Shown: positions 11,701 to 24,376, counted from the first letter of the stretch. The stretch: DNA of 64,000 bases from Branchiostoma lanceolatum (GCF_035083965.1 NC_089738.1:13356734-13420733), one strand, 5' to 3'. The notes: generated by a model from the sequence alone, not told the origin. Made by a program: numbers and translations.

Positions 11701-12709
11701 TTGTCATTGCCTTCATGAAAAATAGAGGTATATTGTTTTTGGTGTGTCTGTGTGTTTGTTTTTGTTTCCGGATATTTGTGGTCACCATAAGTTAAGAGCC
11801 TCTGGATGACCATAGATTATAATGATATTTGATTGATACGTTGGTAGGTGTTGGAAACACATAGGTGTAGGTCGATTAGGGGCGCCCTGGTGTGTGCCTT
11901 TGGTACTGCAGCAGAACGTACGGTTTTCATATCTCGTGGTCTGGATTCACGATTCCTCGATAGTAGATTTTAGTAGGATTTTGATACATTTACCATTTAT
12001 AATTTATGGCAGGTAGAACATTTGACAGATAAAAGCTATGCAGATATGGGCCTAATCTATATGATTTAGTCAAAAGTGCCATAATTTTCTTAACTGTAAA
12101 TTACAGCAGTTTCATACTTGCGACAGTGTTTAAGGCAACCAAAGCAATATTAGGGCCAAAAATGGACAGTAAAAAATGCTGAAATCTTTATGGTAGTGAC
12201 ATTTACTAACATTACTTAGCACATTTGCGTAATAACTTCATACTTTTAGGATTTTAAAACCGCGCTAAATCACGATAATCCCCTTAGTTTAGCGAGCCTA
12301 CAAACGCTTCGGCCACGATTTTTAATTCTCACATCACAACTACGTCGTAGTTTTGCATCATGGACGTTGCTATACATTGTGACAGTATTATTTTAACTAA
12401 TCATGTATAGAGATTACTAAATAAATTGACTTTCAAAATCCAAATTTTCGGACCCTTTTATTGCGTCCGGTTTCTTCAATTAGTTAAATGTGTACATAAC
12501 AATGCATAGATTATGTAAATGTGTAAGTAATTTGTAAAATTAAAATATTCTATGGAGGTGTGAGGTTTGCAAACTCTTATTTATAGAGTGTAAAGTTTTG
12601 GCATGCCCTTCGTCCACCAGTAACAGTTCTTCATGCATTGAGAATTATTGCCCTTTTGATTAATGATTGTGTTTCCAATATGCAGTGCCTTCCCTACTAG
12701 CGAAACAAA

Positions 12710-15700
12710 ATGACCAGACAACAGCGACTTTGGGCATTGCTGTTATTTCTACAAGCAGTTCTTTTCCTGCTGTATTACTACACACCAGAACGTTTGATTC
12801 CTGGTAACATGCTGCCCTGGAAAATACTGGAAACTCGCGTATATACAAACAGGTGGGCAACAGCAAGCGCGAAGTCATGTTTCCTTCTGAAGCTATCCTA
12901 TAAACTGATTATCTGGTTTATTTTGGGAACAAAAATTATTGGGATCAAATAACTGAGGTCGGCAGTTGCATAAAGCAGTATAGATTTATAATTTGCTTTG
13001 CATAAAGAAATTCATTAACACGTCTGTCCATTGCATTGGTGTAATACTGTAAAAGACAACAAAACACATAAGCATTGGAATCGCATTTTTGGGCGACGCT
13101 CTCATGGAGTGAGCGAATAATTATACTTATTATTTATTGCAGATAGTGTCCTCGATTTGTTTTGATTTTAAAACGCATGATATGTCTGACTGTCGAGAAT
13201 GGAAATTGTATTCGCTTACCTAAGTTAACGATGATTTCCTGTGTCTATCATGTATCCATTCTGACGAACGATTGCATCTTAAACTTGGCTACGGATGATA
13301 AAAAATCTGTTTCTAGAAATGATGCCGTCTCGTTTTCAGCTCCTCTATAGGGCTCGAAGAAGCAGGCAATGGCCAGAATGAAGCTGATGTAACCAAGGAG
13401 GATAACGACAAGCGCAGCATGTCGCCAGGGTCCTCCATTGGTAAAACAGGGTACGCAGAAAGCAGGATAAGTAACATAACATTTGAAGCTGTGTCTCTGG
13501 GTGTTAAAAAGACTGTGTGTGGCCTGGGAAAACAATAGGGTTATTGTAGCCACAATGTGCTCCGAGATGTGGATTCGATATGAACATGACCTTGGCTTGA
13601 AGATGATTTCGTTTTGTTTTTCAAGTCCACTGAAGAAGTTCAAATCTTATGCTCGACACATACCGAATGAGAAGGTTGCTCAGGAGAAGTTCTTGGCCGA
13701 CCAGGCAGCTGTGCAGGCCATACCGACGGAAGCACCTGGATGGGTCTATAACAAAACAGCTGCGGATTTATTTCGGTAAGGGTCACCTTCGCGAGACACT
13801 GTCTATAAACGGATCCCAAGGGATGCTGAGAGTCGCGGGGCACTATGGGTAGCTCAAGGGGCAGACAGAATCATTTCAATGACAACATGCATACAGTGCA
13901 GGCGTACTGTGTCAGGTTTGTGTTGTCATGGTAATGATTTCGCTCTCTGGGATATCAATAATGCCAGAATCTGCCAGCATCGAATGACTCCATGAAAATG
14001 GCCGTTTGTGATCATTTGGCTATGACGTCATTGAGTGTCCGCCATTGTTTGGTTTAAGGACGCGTGGGAAATCATGAGGTAAACAGCTGACATCTTGGGC
14101 TCAGCCGCAGAACACTATGATTATGAATCTTTCTTTGAATTCCATCTCCTTTCGCCAATGGTGACTGATTTCTTTTTCTTGATATTGTCACAGGAAAGGG
14201 ATTGTGTCCGACAGTCGCTTTGCGAACGGGAGTTTTGTGGTCACGCAAGGGCTACCAATAAATTTTGGACTAACCCCTCATACCAAGTCATCCAAGAAGT
14301 TCGATAGGCCAGAAGTCACGAAGAACTTTCCTAAGGTAGAGACTTATTTTCCCCTCTTAACAAGATTCCTGATCCCTCTGGATATGCTACTACTCCCTAC
14401 CATGTAATGCTGCTCAGTGTCCAAACTCTCCTTTATTCAATCCCTTATATGTTTGGAGCTCTATCTACCAAAATTACCTTATTCATATACAACACGAATT
14501 TAACTTCACCATATTACACATCGTCACAAATGGGTTTTAAACGGTAATCAGAATACAAACCCATGTGTATGTGTATTATTGACCATATATATACATATAT
14601 TTATATTTTACACAGGAAAGCCCGTTTAAGACCAGACACTTCAGTACTTGCAGTGTAGTGGGGAACGGTGGGATACTGAAGGGAAGCAGCTGTGGAAAAG
14701 ATATCGACGCTTCCGAGTTTGTGTTCAGGTGAGGTACTATGGGGTAATGTTGATTTGACTATATTATGGATGACACCCGCGCGCACATCAATGTAGTAGT
14801 ATGCCAAAGCAAACTCCATAGTCAAAGAAGAAGATGTGAAAGGAAAAAAAAGGAGACTCTGTTCATTTAATCCTGACGACGTAGTTTTCATAATGAAGGC
14901 AACTTTTTCCACGACTTTTATTTATTCGCCCGCTCGCATCAGTTTTGGGGTTCCCAGAGGATGTCATCCATATGATGAAATCAACATGGCCTAAGAATAC
15001 AGGTTCTGATTCAATTGCTGTATGATAGGCCATCAAATTGAACTGTATACTTAATTTAGAAACGTTATTACCTAGCCTATAGTTCTAGCTCGCATGGGCT
15101 CATTTCACCTGGTTATGCTGATTAATATTACCTGGTACTGTTGATGAGTATTGCCTGGTTATGCTGAGGAATATTACCTGGTTATGTTGATGAGCATTAC
15201 CTTATGTTTATGAGTATTACTTGGTTATGTTGATGAATACTGCCTGGTTAGGTTGGTAAGTATTACCTGGTTATGTTGATGACTATTACCTGGTTATGTT
15301 GATGAGTATTACCTGGTAATGGTGATGAGTATTGCCTCATTATGTTGATAAGTATTTTATTGTTATGTTGATGAATATTACCTGGTTATGTTGATGAGTA
15401 TTACCTGGTTAGGTTGGTAAGTATTACCTGGTTATGTTGATGACTATTACCTGGTTATGTTGATGAGTATTACCTGGTAATGGTGATGAGTATTGCCTCA
15501 TTATGTTGATTAGTATTTTATTGTTATGTTGATGAATATTACCTGGTTATGTTGATGAGTATTACCTGGTTATGTTGATGAGTATTACCTGGTTAGGTTG
15601 ATGAGTATTACCTGGTTATGGTGATGTACCACCACAACAGGCAGTCAAATCTTGTCTTATTGTCACTTTCCTTCCGAGGCGATGTATGACCAATGACAAC

Positions 15701-16976
15701 CTTGACCATATTTCTGAACAACCCGTTGTAAAATGAGTTGAGTTTATTGAGATACCCTTTAGCCCCTCTAGGGGGCTAATCTTCCAGGCAACGACATGAA
15801 GCAATAAAGAATGTATTTTTTAAACTTTTGCCCATAACTTGCAGGATCAACATGGCTCCAATGGGCGATAATTATATGAAGGACATTGGGAATAAAACCA
15901 ATCTGATCACTATGAACCCCTCCATGATCAAATACAGGTACTTTTTATGTCTAGTGCACATTGGTGGCAAACTCTGAAACTTGACAAAATGCAGCACAGC
16001 CTAGCATCACTATTTTACTACTGAATACACCTTTCATTTGATATGATATCAGAGAAATACATCTTAAATGCAATATCTACCAGCATTGTCTAAAATCTAT
16101 TTCTTGCTTTGGTCTCTATCTATATCTCAATTGCTATTTATACAGAACAATTATCACCAGTTAATTGTAATGTAACTTTAAAAAAACTTTTTCTAGTCTA
16201 TGAGTTTTATCTAATATATCTTTACTGTCTTCTTGTAAGTTTTGTAGCCTGGAATCCAGACCTATTATTGCTCACTCGGGAGCTATAATAGGTCTGGATT
16301 CCAGGCTATAAGTTTCGTACATATGAAAGCTGACTAACTTTGAAATAATTCTCTCTTATGTTTCATCTAGGTACACCAACAAGAAACAAAAGTTGTTAAA
16401 CGTTAAAGCCTTGATGCATGACCTCTCTGTGTACGGAGACAGCTACCTGTTGATCTGGGCCCTTCTCTCCGGACATAACACAAGACGCCCCGGGAACGTA
16501 CTGCAAGCTCTGAAGGAAAACAACGCCACTAACCAAGTTATCATCCCATTCCCATACGTCACAACATCGATGACCTCGTTTTGGAAAGAGAATGGTTTAG
16601 AGGCTCAGCGGCCGTCGACAGGTAGCCATTATAACATTCAAATTTTAGATTAATGAATTGATCTGATTTTGTATGATTAATTTCAGATTTCGTACCATTC
16701 TTGTATATGTATCTCATTCTGGTGTATTTCCCTCTTCTTTACTTTTGTGATTATCTAGGGCTAATCCTGGTCGGTCTGGCCACACAAATCTGCGAGGAGG
16801 TGCGGTTGTATGGCTTCTGGCCCTTCCACGCCGACAGGAGCAACAGACGCCTGACTGAGCACTACTACGACAATTCTCTTCCGACGCAAGTCCACAGTGT
16901 ACCCGATGAGTTCAGACAACTACAGCGTCTCCACAACACAGGAGTTCTTTGTCTGACCACCCACGCATGTCAATAA
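12710..16976 (+). CDS. ST8Sia-like alpha-2,8-sialyltransferase, copy B (406 aa, compact form)
   Basis: Eight exons: 12710-12852, 13340-13450, 13626-13775, 14194-14335, 14616-14728, 15845-15937, 16371-16621 and 16759-16976. All junction phases agree (2,2,2,0,2,2,1). Predicted features: signal-anchor at residues 6-24; short stem; motif L from Cys194; motif S at about 331-353 ending YGFWPF; motif III at His369-Tyr370-Tyr371; motif VS His380 to Glu385. Sequons include NSS at the exon 1/2 junction, NKT, NGS and NAT. Differences from copy A include Ile for Cys in the RCN triplet after motif L, Asp for Glu in GKEID, Gly for Arg at KRIV, and Leu-Pro-Thr-Gln for Leu-Pro-Gly-Lys before motif VS. It appears intact. 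The exact acceptor substrate (GD3-type, oligo- or polysialic) cannot be read from sequence. Confidence 0.88.
14781..15062. mobile_element. ~280-bp insertion present only in copy B intron
   Basis: Copy A reads directly from GATGACACCCGC into ACATCAGTTTTCGTTATTACC (around 7990). Copy B has about 280 extra bases between the equivalent points. Part of the flanking text (CGCACATCA / CGCATCAGTTTT) is repeated at both sides, compatible with an insertion and a short target duplication. No coding or terminal repeat was recognised. Confidence 0.5.
15107..15625. repeat. 23-bp minisatellite in copy B intron
   Basis: Same repeat as 8048-8543. A roughly 180-bp block of variant units (including GTATTGCCTCATTATGTTGA) occurs twice inside the tract, indicating an internal duplication not seen in copy A. 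Confidence 0.85.
16245..16308. mobile_element. Short palindrome, copy B counterpart
   Basis: Same position as the 9157-9220 hairpin, with one mismatch now present between the 29-base arms. Confidence 0.75.
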
Positions 16977-17237
16977 GCAGACCATGTCCGCGATTTCATA
17001 CCAGCAGCATTAGTGACGATGATTATGATGACGACTGTAATGACTAGCAGTAGATAGCTGAACTTCGTTCTAACTTGGTGGCCATGGTCGCATTCTATTC
17101 GTCCTGTTGAAAGCTTAACGGTTTAATACCTGTCTAGTATTTTAAACATGTTTTAAGGCGCGTGTGTGAATATCAATGAACGATAGTTATGCTTTTATTT
17201 TACACTTTTTATTCACAACTGTGCAACTATTTCCTTC

Positions 17238-20140
17238 ATTATCTTCGCCGAGTACTTGTACTCGGGAAGATTATGTTTTCGGTTGAAAAATCTGTTAGGT
17301 GGGTCTGTATGTATGTCAGGCACATAACTCAAGAAAGCTTCGATGAATCTTTATGATTTTTGGTAGGTGTGTAGTGGTTGTGCAAAGGAAAGTCAAGTTC
17401 GAAAATGGTTCATCTTGCGTTTTTCAACAGTACTGCAGCGGACTTTGAATTTTTTTGTGTTTGTATGTAGGCAAAAAAAGTGACGGAAACGTTGATGGAT
17501 CTTCATTATTTTTTGCAGGTGTGTAGATGTTGTAAAAACGGAGGTCAAGTTCAAAAATGGTTCTCCTGGCATTTTCCGTCGGTACTGCAGCGGGCTTTGT
17601 TTCGATGTGTATTTCTTGTGGACAAGATAACTCGAAAAGCTGTCGATGGTTCTGCATGATATTTAGTGGATGGGTAGGGTTTACAAAAAGGAAGGTCAAG
17701 TTCGATAATGGGCATTCTAGCGGGTACCTAAGGTACTGCAGCCGAGCTTCAAAATTTGAGGGCATGTTTTCTACAAGTGCTATGGTCATGATTTTTGTGT
17801 GGTAGATAGTCCATGTTATAGGAAGTAAGTTGTAAAAGTTTGGGCCCCCTAGTGTCTTGTTTGGAACTGCAGTGGGTGTTATTGTTTTGACCTTCGGACA
17901 GGAATAACTTGAGAAGGGGTCGACAGATCGTCGTGACGTTTGGCATTCAGATAGCTCAGATGATGCTTTACATAATAAATGACTAATTACGCGAATCAGG
18001 ATATAATTTGCATAATTAGTAAGGAAAGTTTGATGCATTTCATATTGGGACTCTTAAACATGTGACGGTTTCCCCGAAAACAGGTCTTACAAACAGATGG
18101 CCTGGGAAAGTAGGTCAAACTAGAGTTCCACGACCTCATACCTTCGCCGACTGATGTTAACCTTTTCGAGTGAATGCTTATCACTCAGTATGTAAATAAG
18201 GTCCTCGATTGCATGAATTTCAAGTGATCCTTTTCTCTACACTAAACACAGCATTAAAGTAAAATCTTAGAAAAGAGGGCCATTGTAGCATTTCCTCATA
18301 TATCATGTAAATGAGGCCATCATGATTTATGTCTGATAACATCCACATTTGATTATCTCCCAAACGCCACAAGAATGAAATCCCATCATTTACCACTCTG
18401 GAATTATAGTATTTTGTCATAAATTATGCAAATTAGGTATTCGTTTGCATAATTGATATCTATCAATATTCCTCTATTTCTCGGTTACATGTCACGTGTT
18501 TGACTACAATGGAATGCAAGGGTTTGTATACTTTTTCACATCACAGATCCTGATTTGCATGATTCTTATACGATCATGTAAATCATCACTCAAACTATGT
18601 ACATCCCTACAAATCATGACGATCCGTCATCACCTTCTTGAGTTACTAGTATTCTCTTTCAAAGTTTAAAACAAACCCATACCTATACCTACACGAGTTC
18701 TCCCAAGAGTTATAAAAATAATCACTGTAAGAATATTTTTGCTTAATTGGTATCATAACTTTTATCTTTACTACAGAAAATAAGGCAATTTGTTGGCAAT
18801 GTATTTGCTTCAATTATGCCCATATTTTCATAGTCGACATATCAATCAGTTTTTATCAAACCTATACCTTCCAACAGGGAGAGCGTTAGATCGTTAGCCC
18901 GTGTGACCTCCCTGACCCCAAAACAGAGCCCTGCACCAGGCAAGTAAAGTATCACATGTGTCCTCCAGGGACGTCTCACAGGGAGCCTGCTCCGGTAAAC
19001 TAGGTCACCTGTCAGTGCAATTTAACCTGAATAAATAGACTTAAAAATAGCAAATTGAAAGGGAATTGTAGACATTTCCTTATAAATTATGTTAATGAGG
19101 CCTTGTCATGCATGATTTTTGTCTGATATTGTTCACCTTTACTTAGCTTCCTAATGATACAAGAATGAAATTCCAATCATTTACTATTGTGGTATTTTCA
19201 ATTAGTATTCTCTCATTAATTATGCAACATTGGTAGCTATTAGCATTATTGGTATCTATCGATACCTCTCTCTTTTTCAGCTATATATGTCACATGTTTG
19301 AGAGTCCTATTTTGAAAGGCAGCAGATTTATAAACTTTCCTTGCTAATTATGCAAATTAGCTCCTGATTTGCATAATGAATATTCAATCATGTAAATAAT
19401 TAATCGAGCTATCTACATACCATAAATCAAGACGATCCGTTGACCACAAGTCTAGTTATTCATGTCCAAAGGTCAAAACAAATAAATTAAAAACACCCGC
19501 TACAGCTCCAAACAAGCCGCTAGAGGGCCCAAACGTGCACAACTTACTTCATGTGGCATGGACTATCTACCACACAAAAATCATGATCGTAGCACTTGCA
19601 GAAAATTCGACCTCAAACTTTGAAGCTACACTGCAGTACCCAAAGTACCCGCTAGGAGGCCCATCATCGAACTTGACCTTCCCCTTTAATAAATCTACCT
19701 ATTCACTATATATTATGCACAACCATCAACAGCTTCTCGAGTCATCCTGTCAACAAACAAACACGCATACATAAACAGCCCACTGCAGTACCGCAGGAAA
19801 ATGCCAGGTGACCCATTTTTGAACTTGAGCTTTGTTTTCACAATCTCTACGTACCCACCAAAAATCTTGCAGATCCATCATCAATACGTCGAGTTATGTT
19901 GTCTACATACAAACACACTAACAAAAAAAGTCCACTGGAGCACTTTAGGAAAACGCAAGGTTAACCATTTTCGAACTTGACCTTCGTTCCCACAACCGCC
20001 ACTTACCTACCAAAAATCAGCAAGATCCGTCAAAGTTCTCTCGACTTATGATCTCGACATACATACGGACCCACTTTACAGCTGGCGTAACCGATAACAT
20101 AACCTTACCGCGAATGCATACATTCCCGGCGAAGGTAATA
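17238..20140. mobile_element. ~2.9-kb fold-back element with long inverted arms
   Basis: The left end (ATTATCTTCGCCG) is the inverse of the right end (CGGCGAAGGTAAT), and similarity continues inward on both sides (GGGTCTGTATGTATGTC against its complement near 20060). Each arm is built of degenerate sub-repeats pairing GTCAAGTTCGAAAATGG-type and ACTGCAG-type motifs. There is no transposase-like frame, so it is a non-autonomous fold-back/long-TIR element. A 204-codon minus-strand frame (17424-18038) lies entirely in the left arm and shows no domain. Related single arms lie at 41902-43010, in several introns of the mosaic gene, and at 59640-60210. Confidence 0.75.
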
Positions 20141-20161
20141 AACAAATAGAGCACAGCACTG

Positions 20162-20316
20162 CTCTCCAAGCAGAGGTGTGGGTCCGGCTGTTTTTCACAT
20201 GTTTAGTTTAGGCATGTTTGTCCAAAGCACGTTGGCGACATAACGAAAAGGGGACGAAATAGAAAGCCCGACAAAACACCTAAAAACACGTCAAAAACAC
20301 GGCTCTGCTTGGAAAG
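20162..20316. mobile_element. MITE with CTCCAAGCAGAG ends (about 155 bp)
   Basis: Terminal inverted repeats CTCTCCAAGCAGAGGTGT and an imperfect complement ACACGGCTCTGCTTGG flank a non-coding core. The same ends define the shorter copy at 24285-24376. Confidence 0.65.
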
Positions 20317-20880
20317 TACATTGCTCCAAAACTGCACCACTGCTAGGTACGGTAAAGTCACATTTACTATGTCTTTCAAAATGTGTATGACATGGAATAA
20401 AGATTTATTCTATTCTTATTCATATATATTGACTGCACCATTTCATCGTCACATTCAACTTACGACACTGCAATTTCAAACCTTTGAGGGCCCATAATTT
20501 CAACATACTGTACTCATTTTTTTCATGACCAGTTTTAACATATATCAGCAGACAAGACACTTACATTGTACACTAGTCCTGTACCAGCAAATGATTCTTA
20601 ACCCTATCCCCCCCCCCCCAAAAAAACAACAACTTACAAACAGCACATGGTGTATGATCAAATTTTCAGGGGGTGATATCAAAGCATGTAAGTATGAATT
20701 ACTATCCATAATAAGCCTTGATTATTTGGCGAAGATAATGTGTTCGAGGAACTCTAGTTGTATATGCAATTGGCACTGCGGGGCTCATATTTCAATAGAT
20801 AAAGTTGATGAATGAAATACACGCACCAAATTTCCGGCTGAAATTTGGCAGTCTTCCCCTGAATCGGCAACAACCAATCA
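20317..20880. other. Intergenic stretch without recognised feature
   Basis: AT-rich, with a mixed C/A homopolymer run near 20609-20630. The short open frames here show no domain or codon signal. Confidence 0.5.
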
Positions 20881-22297
20881 CTTAAGCCGGCGTCACAATT
20901 CATGCGAGCATCGGCCGATTTTGTAGATCGCCGGAAGCTCGCCGAATTTCAAATTCGCCCGAGTGTCGACCGTATTTTTCGCTGAAAACCTGCCCCGTCA
21001 CAAATTGAACGGAGCTCGGGCGACGTCCGTCGAACACTAATAATCATAAATCCCACATAAGACGGTACCATGTCTTGGACACGGACGAAGTCAGAATCAA
21101 CTGACCTGGTAACAAGCTCAAATTTGGACCAACTTTACTTTCTGAGTTGTGGCAAATCTGTCGGGCATGAGTGAAGTTGGTTGGCACACTAAAAATAATA
21201 ACCTAAACAGGAATTTTGTCATAAACCAATCCGAATACTAGCGCAGGAGCCACAAAGTCAACAGATAAGTCGTTTAACCCCGATCCAAACATTTTCAGCA
21301 AACGGAAATCGACCGAAGCTCGGGCGAACGCCGTCCGAGCTTCGGACGACCGTTGATAAGCCTATCGACGCCCTGCCGACGCCTGAGCGTGCCTCGGCAG
21401 ACAAACATAGATCTATAATGACTCATCAGTGGACTTTCAACTAGTCATTTTGTGGAGGTAAAACTCAGGAAGTCAAGTCAAGCCTCAAAAGTCGAGCCCA
21501 AGTTCATTGATACATATAAGTGAAACATCCAAACTAATACACAGCCTCATTACCCCTAAGGGTACCTACTGGCTGAGCTTCAAGGTGAATATTCAAGGTG
21601 AATATAATACCAAAAAAGAAACAAGAAGGATTGTCTTCGGAGTCCGCATTTTATTTATAATAAAATTGTTTCAATGAAATTCAACTTTGCAATTGACTTG
21701 TCTTTCATTGGAAAAGTTTGGCAGCATTCTTTGACAAGTTGATATTAGTATTAGTTAATATTAAAGTATTATTATACTATATGTTATAAACCAAGCTGTC
21801 GTTACCATTTATTTATAAACAAGAAGGAGTTCGGCCGGAGCCCGTCCAAGCTCCCATCGACACCAGTACAACGCTCGCCCGAAGCACGCCTTACTTTTCA
21901 TGAGTCGGCCGGAACACTGACGATGGTCGTCCGATTATTGTACAAAGCCCGTCCGAGGCTCGCACGAGGCCGAAGAGTTCGGGCGACCTCCGACCGACCA
22001 AAAATCGGGTCTAAAATCGTCGGATGCCCGCCCGAATATTGGCCGAGTGCTGGGCGTTGCTCGGGCGAGCTACGGGCAAACTGTTAACGAGCTGTGCGAG
22101 TTCAAAAATCGTCGCCGAGGCCTCGCTGAATTTAAGCGCAGCTTCCAGTGACACGCGAACGTCGGCCGAGCTCCGAAAATTCGCCCGAAGCCCGTAGAAT
22201 CGACAGGACGTCGGTCGAACTTCGCCCGAAAATCGCCATTTGGAGCTCGCCGACAAGTCGGCCGAGCTAAATTCTTGATTTGTGACGGGGGCTTTAG
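20881..22297. mobile_element. ~1.4-kb TIR element (GTCACAA-type termini), GC-rich arms
   Basis: The left end CTTAAGCCGGCGTCACAA is complemented at the right end by TTGTGACGGGGGCTTTAG. Both flanks inside the ends are unusually rich in CGGCCGA/CGCCCGA motifs, giving extended inverted similarity, while the centre (about 21420-21830) is AT-rich and could be a nested insertion. No transposase is visible. The minus-strand frames at 22011-22504 arise from the low-complexity GC-rich arm. Confidence 0.7.
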
Positions 22298-22779
22298 GAC
22301 ACATATATTCTGATACATTACGGCTACCTGCATGCAAAACTTCAGATGTCGATTTCTTTTATTTATTGACGTCTGCTGAAGGGACAACACTTTGTTACAA
22401 GATTTGATGGTGCCATGATATGACTGGCTCATCATAAGAAAAAATGCGGTGATTGTGATTGGCCTGCTCCTGACTAATGAGAAAGAAGCTAAACCAATGC
22501 TCATGATCTATTAACTTCAAAATGCCTTTGGCCAATAAGGGAAGCTGTAGTATTTGTATGCATTGTAGTATGTGTTATGCAGCGTTATGCCTGTATATAG
22601 GTCATCAGATGAAATGTACAACTCGCAATATCGATAATTAAAACACTGTGTACATCGTACTGTCTTTATTTCTTATTGTTATGAACCAGATGGCAGCAAA
22701 GATGGTAAAGCCATATCAGAACAGACGATCTGAACATTTAGAACGGCAAGGTGCTTTTTTGGTTATATAGGGCAAGGGT
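22298..22779. other. Intergenic stretch without recognised feature
   Basis: AT-rich DNA between the GTCACAA element and a SINE. Nothing coding or repetitive was recognised. Confidence 0.4.
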
Positions 22780-23132
22780 GTTACATATATAGGGAGCTAG
22801 ATCGTTCCCTTCGGATAAGTGTTTACGTAATTGACTCAGAATCTGTAGTTCCAGGGTTCGAATCCCTATGAGGCCCGTGTGGTGTGACCGTGATAGCCAT
22901 AGGGAAAGGCACTTCACACCAGCCTCAATCAAGTGGAAGTAAGTGCATAACTTATAAGAACGTCCTCACAAATAGCGTGTTTAAGCCGAAGATCCCACGT
23001 GTTTGATACTTTAATACTGTCATCACGGTGAGAGTCAATCAAACCTTATAACATACAATCCGGTTTCACGCAGGGACTTACTGCATTAAATTTCTAAAAT
23101 TACCGGTTATGTAAAACAAAAACAAACAAAAA
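22780..23132 (+). mobile_element. tRNA-derived SINE
   Basis: A polymerase III B-box (GGTTCGAATCC, 22855-22865) sits in a tRNA-like head. It is followed by a non-tRNA body and an A/C-rich tail (AAAACAAAAACAAACAAAAA). The 30900-31265 element shares the head and blocks of the body (CGTGTTTGATAC-like, GAGTCAATCAAACCTTAT-like), so both are one family. This is not a functional tRNA gene. Confidence 0.7.
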
Positions 23133-23532
23133 CATCGTCGTACTGACTTGATTCTTAGATTACACCCTCTGGACACCTAAACGTTGATGCAAGTAAGTGC
23201 TCAAAGAAAATGATCTGATGGGTGAGAGGTTAAATGAGGCATACTTTAAAGTTTCCTAGACCCGTTGTGTAACCATATATCTGCTGCTTTATAAATTTGG
23301 TAAACTGTGGGGCAGGGTCTACGTCCCTGTTTGCCTTTGTAGTTTTGAGGTCACACAGATTCCAAGCAGATGTGGAGGGGGGGGGGGGGCAAATCACCAT
23401 GGCCATTGGGGGTCCAAAAATATGGAACACCGTTATCAAAAGTAGCCTGATTTAACCGCTCTTTTAGCAGCCACTCGTAACCGGTCTGCGGGGAGGGGCC
23501 ATTACAGCCCTGGACAAATGGACCTTGCGTTA

Positions 23533-24136
23533 TACCAAGGAGGTTATAACCTCCTTGGCTATACCAAGGACATTATAAATATAATGTCCTTGGTAAAGTT
23601 GTTGGGCAGGGTGCCTCGGCTGCCTGCAAATCAGTTCTTTTCCGGTAGGTGATGCTGTTGCACTGTGTTTGTTTCGTCAGCTGGCTAAGTTGAGGTCATC
23701 TGCAGGTCACCGACTGCGCCACGGCCACTGGCGCGTCTTTACTGATCTTTATTGTTATCAGTCAAAGTGTTCTGAGTGCCGTGATCCCTCTTGTTCAGTT
23801 CATCTTGTATCATACGATCTGGACGCCTTACAGCTTGACCTTCGCACTCGAATGTGGTGTGAAGAGACCAATGAAAGGAAGGGAAGACAAAGATTTCTCT
23901 GGCGGAAGCAAAAACCCTGCCGGAGTTTCACTTTCAGGGAACGTTACGAAGTTCGCAGGTAACGTCACTCCATTGCATTTAGGCTTCGTACACCGAAGGA
24001 CATCCTTGTTACAGTGTATAGAATAGTTCTTTTCCCTACGGTATTCAGATCCATTTTGGCAATCTGTTGACACTCTGCTTTAGTGCTTACATTTGATTTG
24101 ACCAAGGAGGTTAAAATAGGATTTAACCTCCTTGGT
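23533..24136. mobile_element. Hairpin cluster with ACCAAGGAGG ends
   Basis: Three short palindromes lie at 23533-23558 (ACCAAGGAGG-TTATAA-CCTCCTTGG), 23563-23595 and 24101-24136. The outer two share the same arm, so they may be the two ends of one ~600-bp element. A similar hairpin occurs at about 40899-40930. The overlapping open frames (23669-24073) have no domain. Confidence 0.45.
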
Positions 24137-24284
24137 TCTACCAACCTGATGAAATTATTTTCGGTTATTGTAGCCGTAATTGATTAGTAAAGAGGTGTGT
24201 ACTTTTTTTGGATATCAGGGTTTTGAATCACTCCTGGCTGTGTTGACCTTTGACCTTCTTCTTTCCGTTGATGCCCACAATCAT

Positions 24285-24376
24285 TATTCTCCAAGCAGAG
24301 GTTGTAAACGGGTGGCCAACGTAAAAAAAAACCCGGCCACTACTACCCCCCGACCAAAACCTCTGCTTGGAGAATA
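24285..24376. mobile_element. 92-bp MITE, TATTCTCCAAGCAGAGGTT ends
   Basis: Perfect 19-base terminal inverted repeats flank a short core. The end sequence is shared with the longer element at 20162-20316. Confidence 0.75.

Larger units (their letters stand above)
11701..17170. repeat. Segmental duplication, copy B
   Basis: This is the counterpart of copy A, with high identity from 11701 through the stop codon at 16976 and diverged 3' flank to about 17170. It preserves all eight ancestral exons and the same intronic hairpin and minisatellite, and it carries one rather than nine 610-bp units. Confidence 0.9.

Noticed and set aside
17424-18038. A 204-codon minus-strand open frame.
   Set aside because: It lies wholly in the left arm of the fold-back element, has repeat-derived composition and no recognised domain.
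22011-22504. Minus-strand frames of 108 and 144 codons.
   Set aside because: They arise from the GC-rich low-complexity arm of the GTCACAA-ended element.
22850-22880. tRNA gene, suggested by GGTTCGAATCC.
   Set aside because: No cloverleaf closes around it, and the element continues into a shared non-tRNA body and A-rich tail, so it is a SINE. The same applies at 30950.
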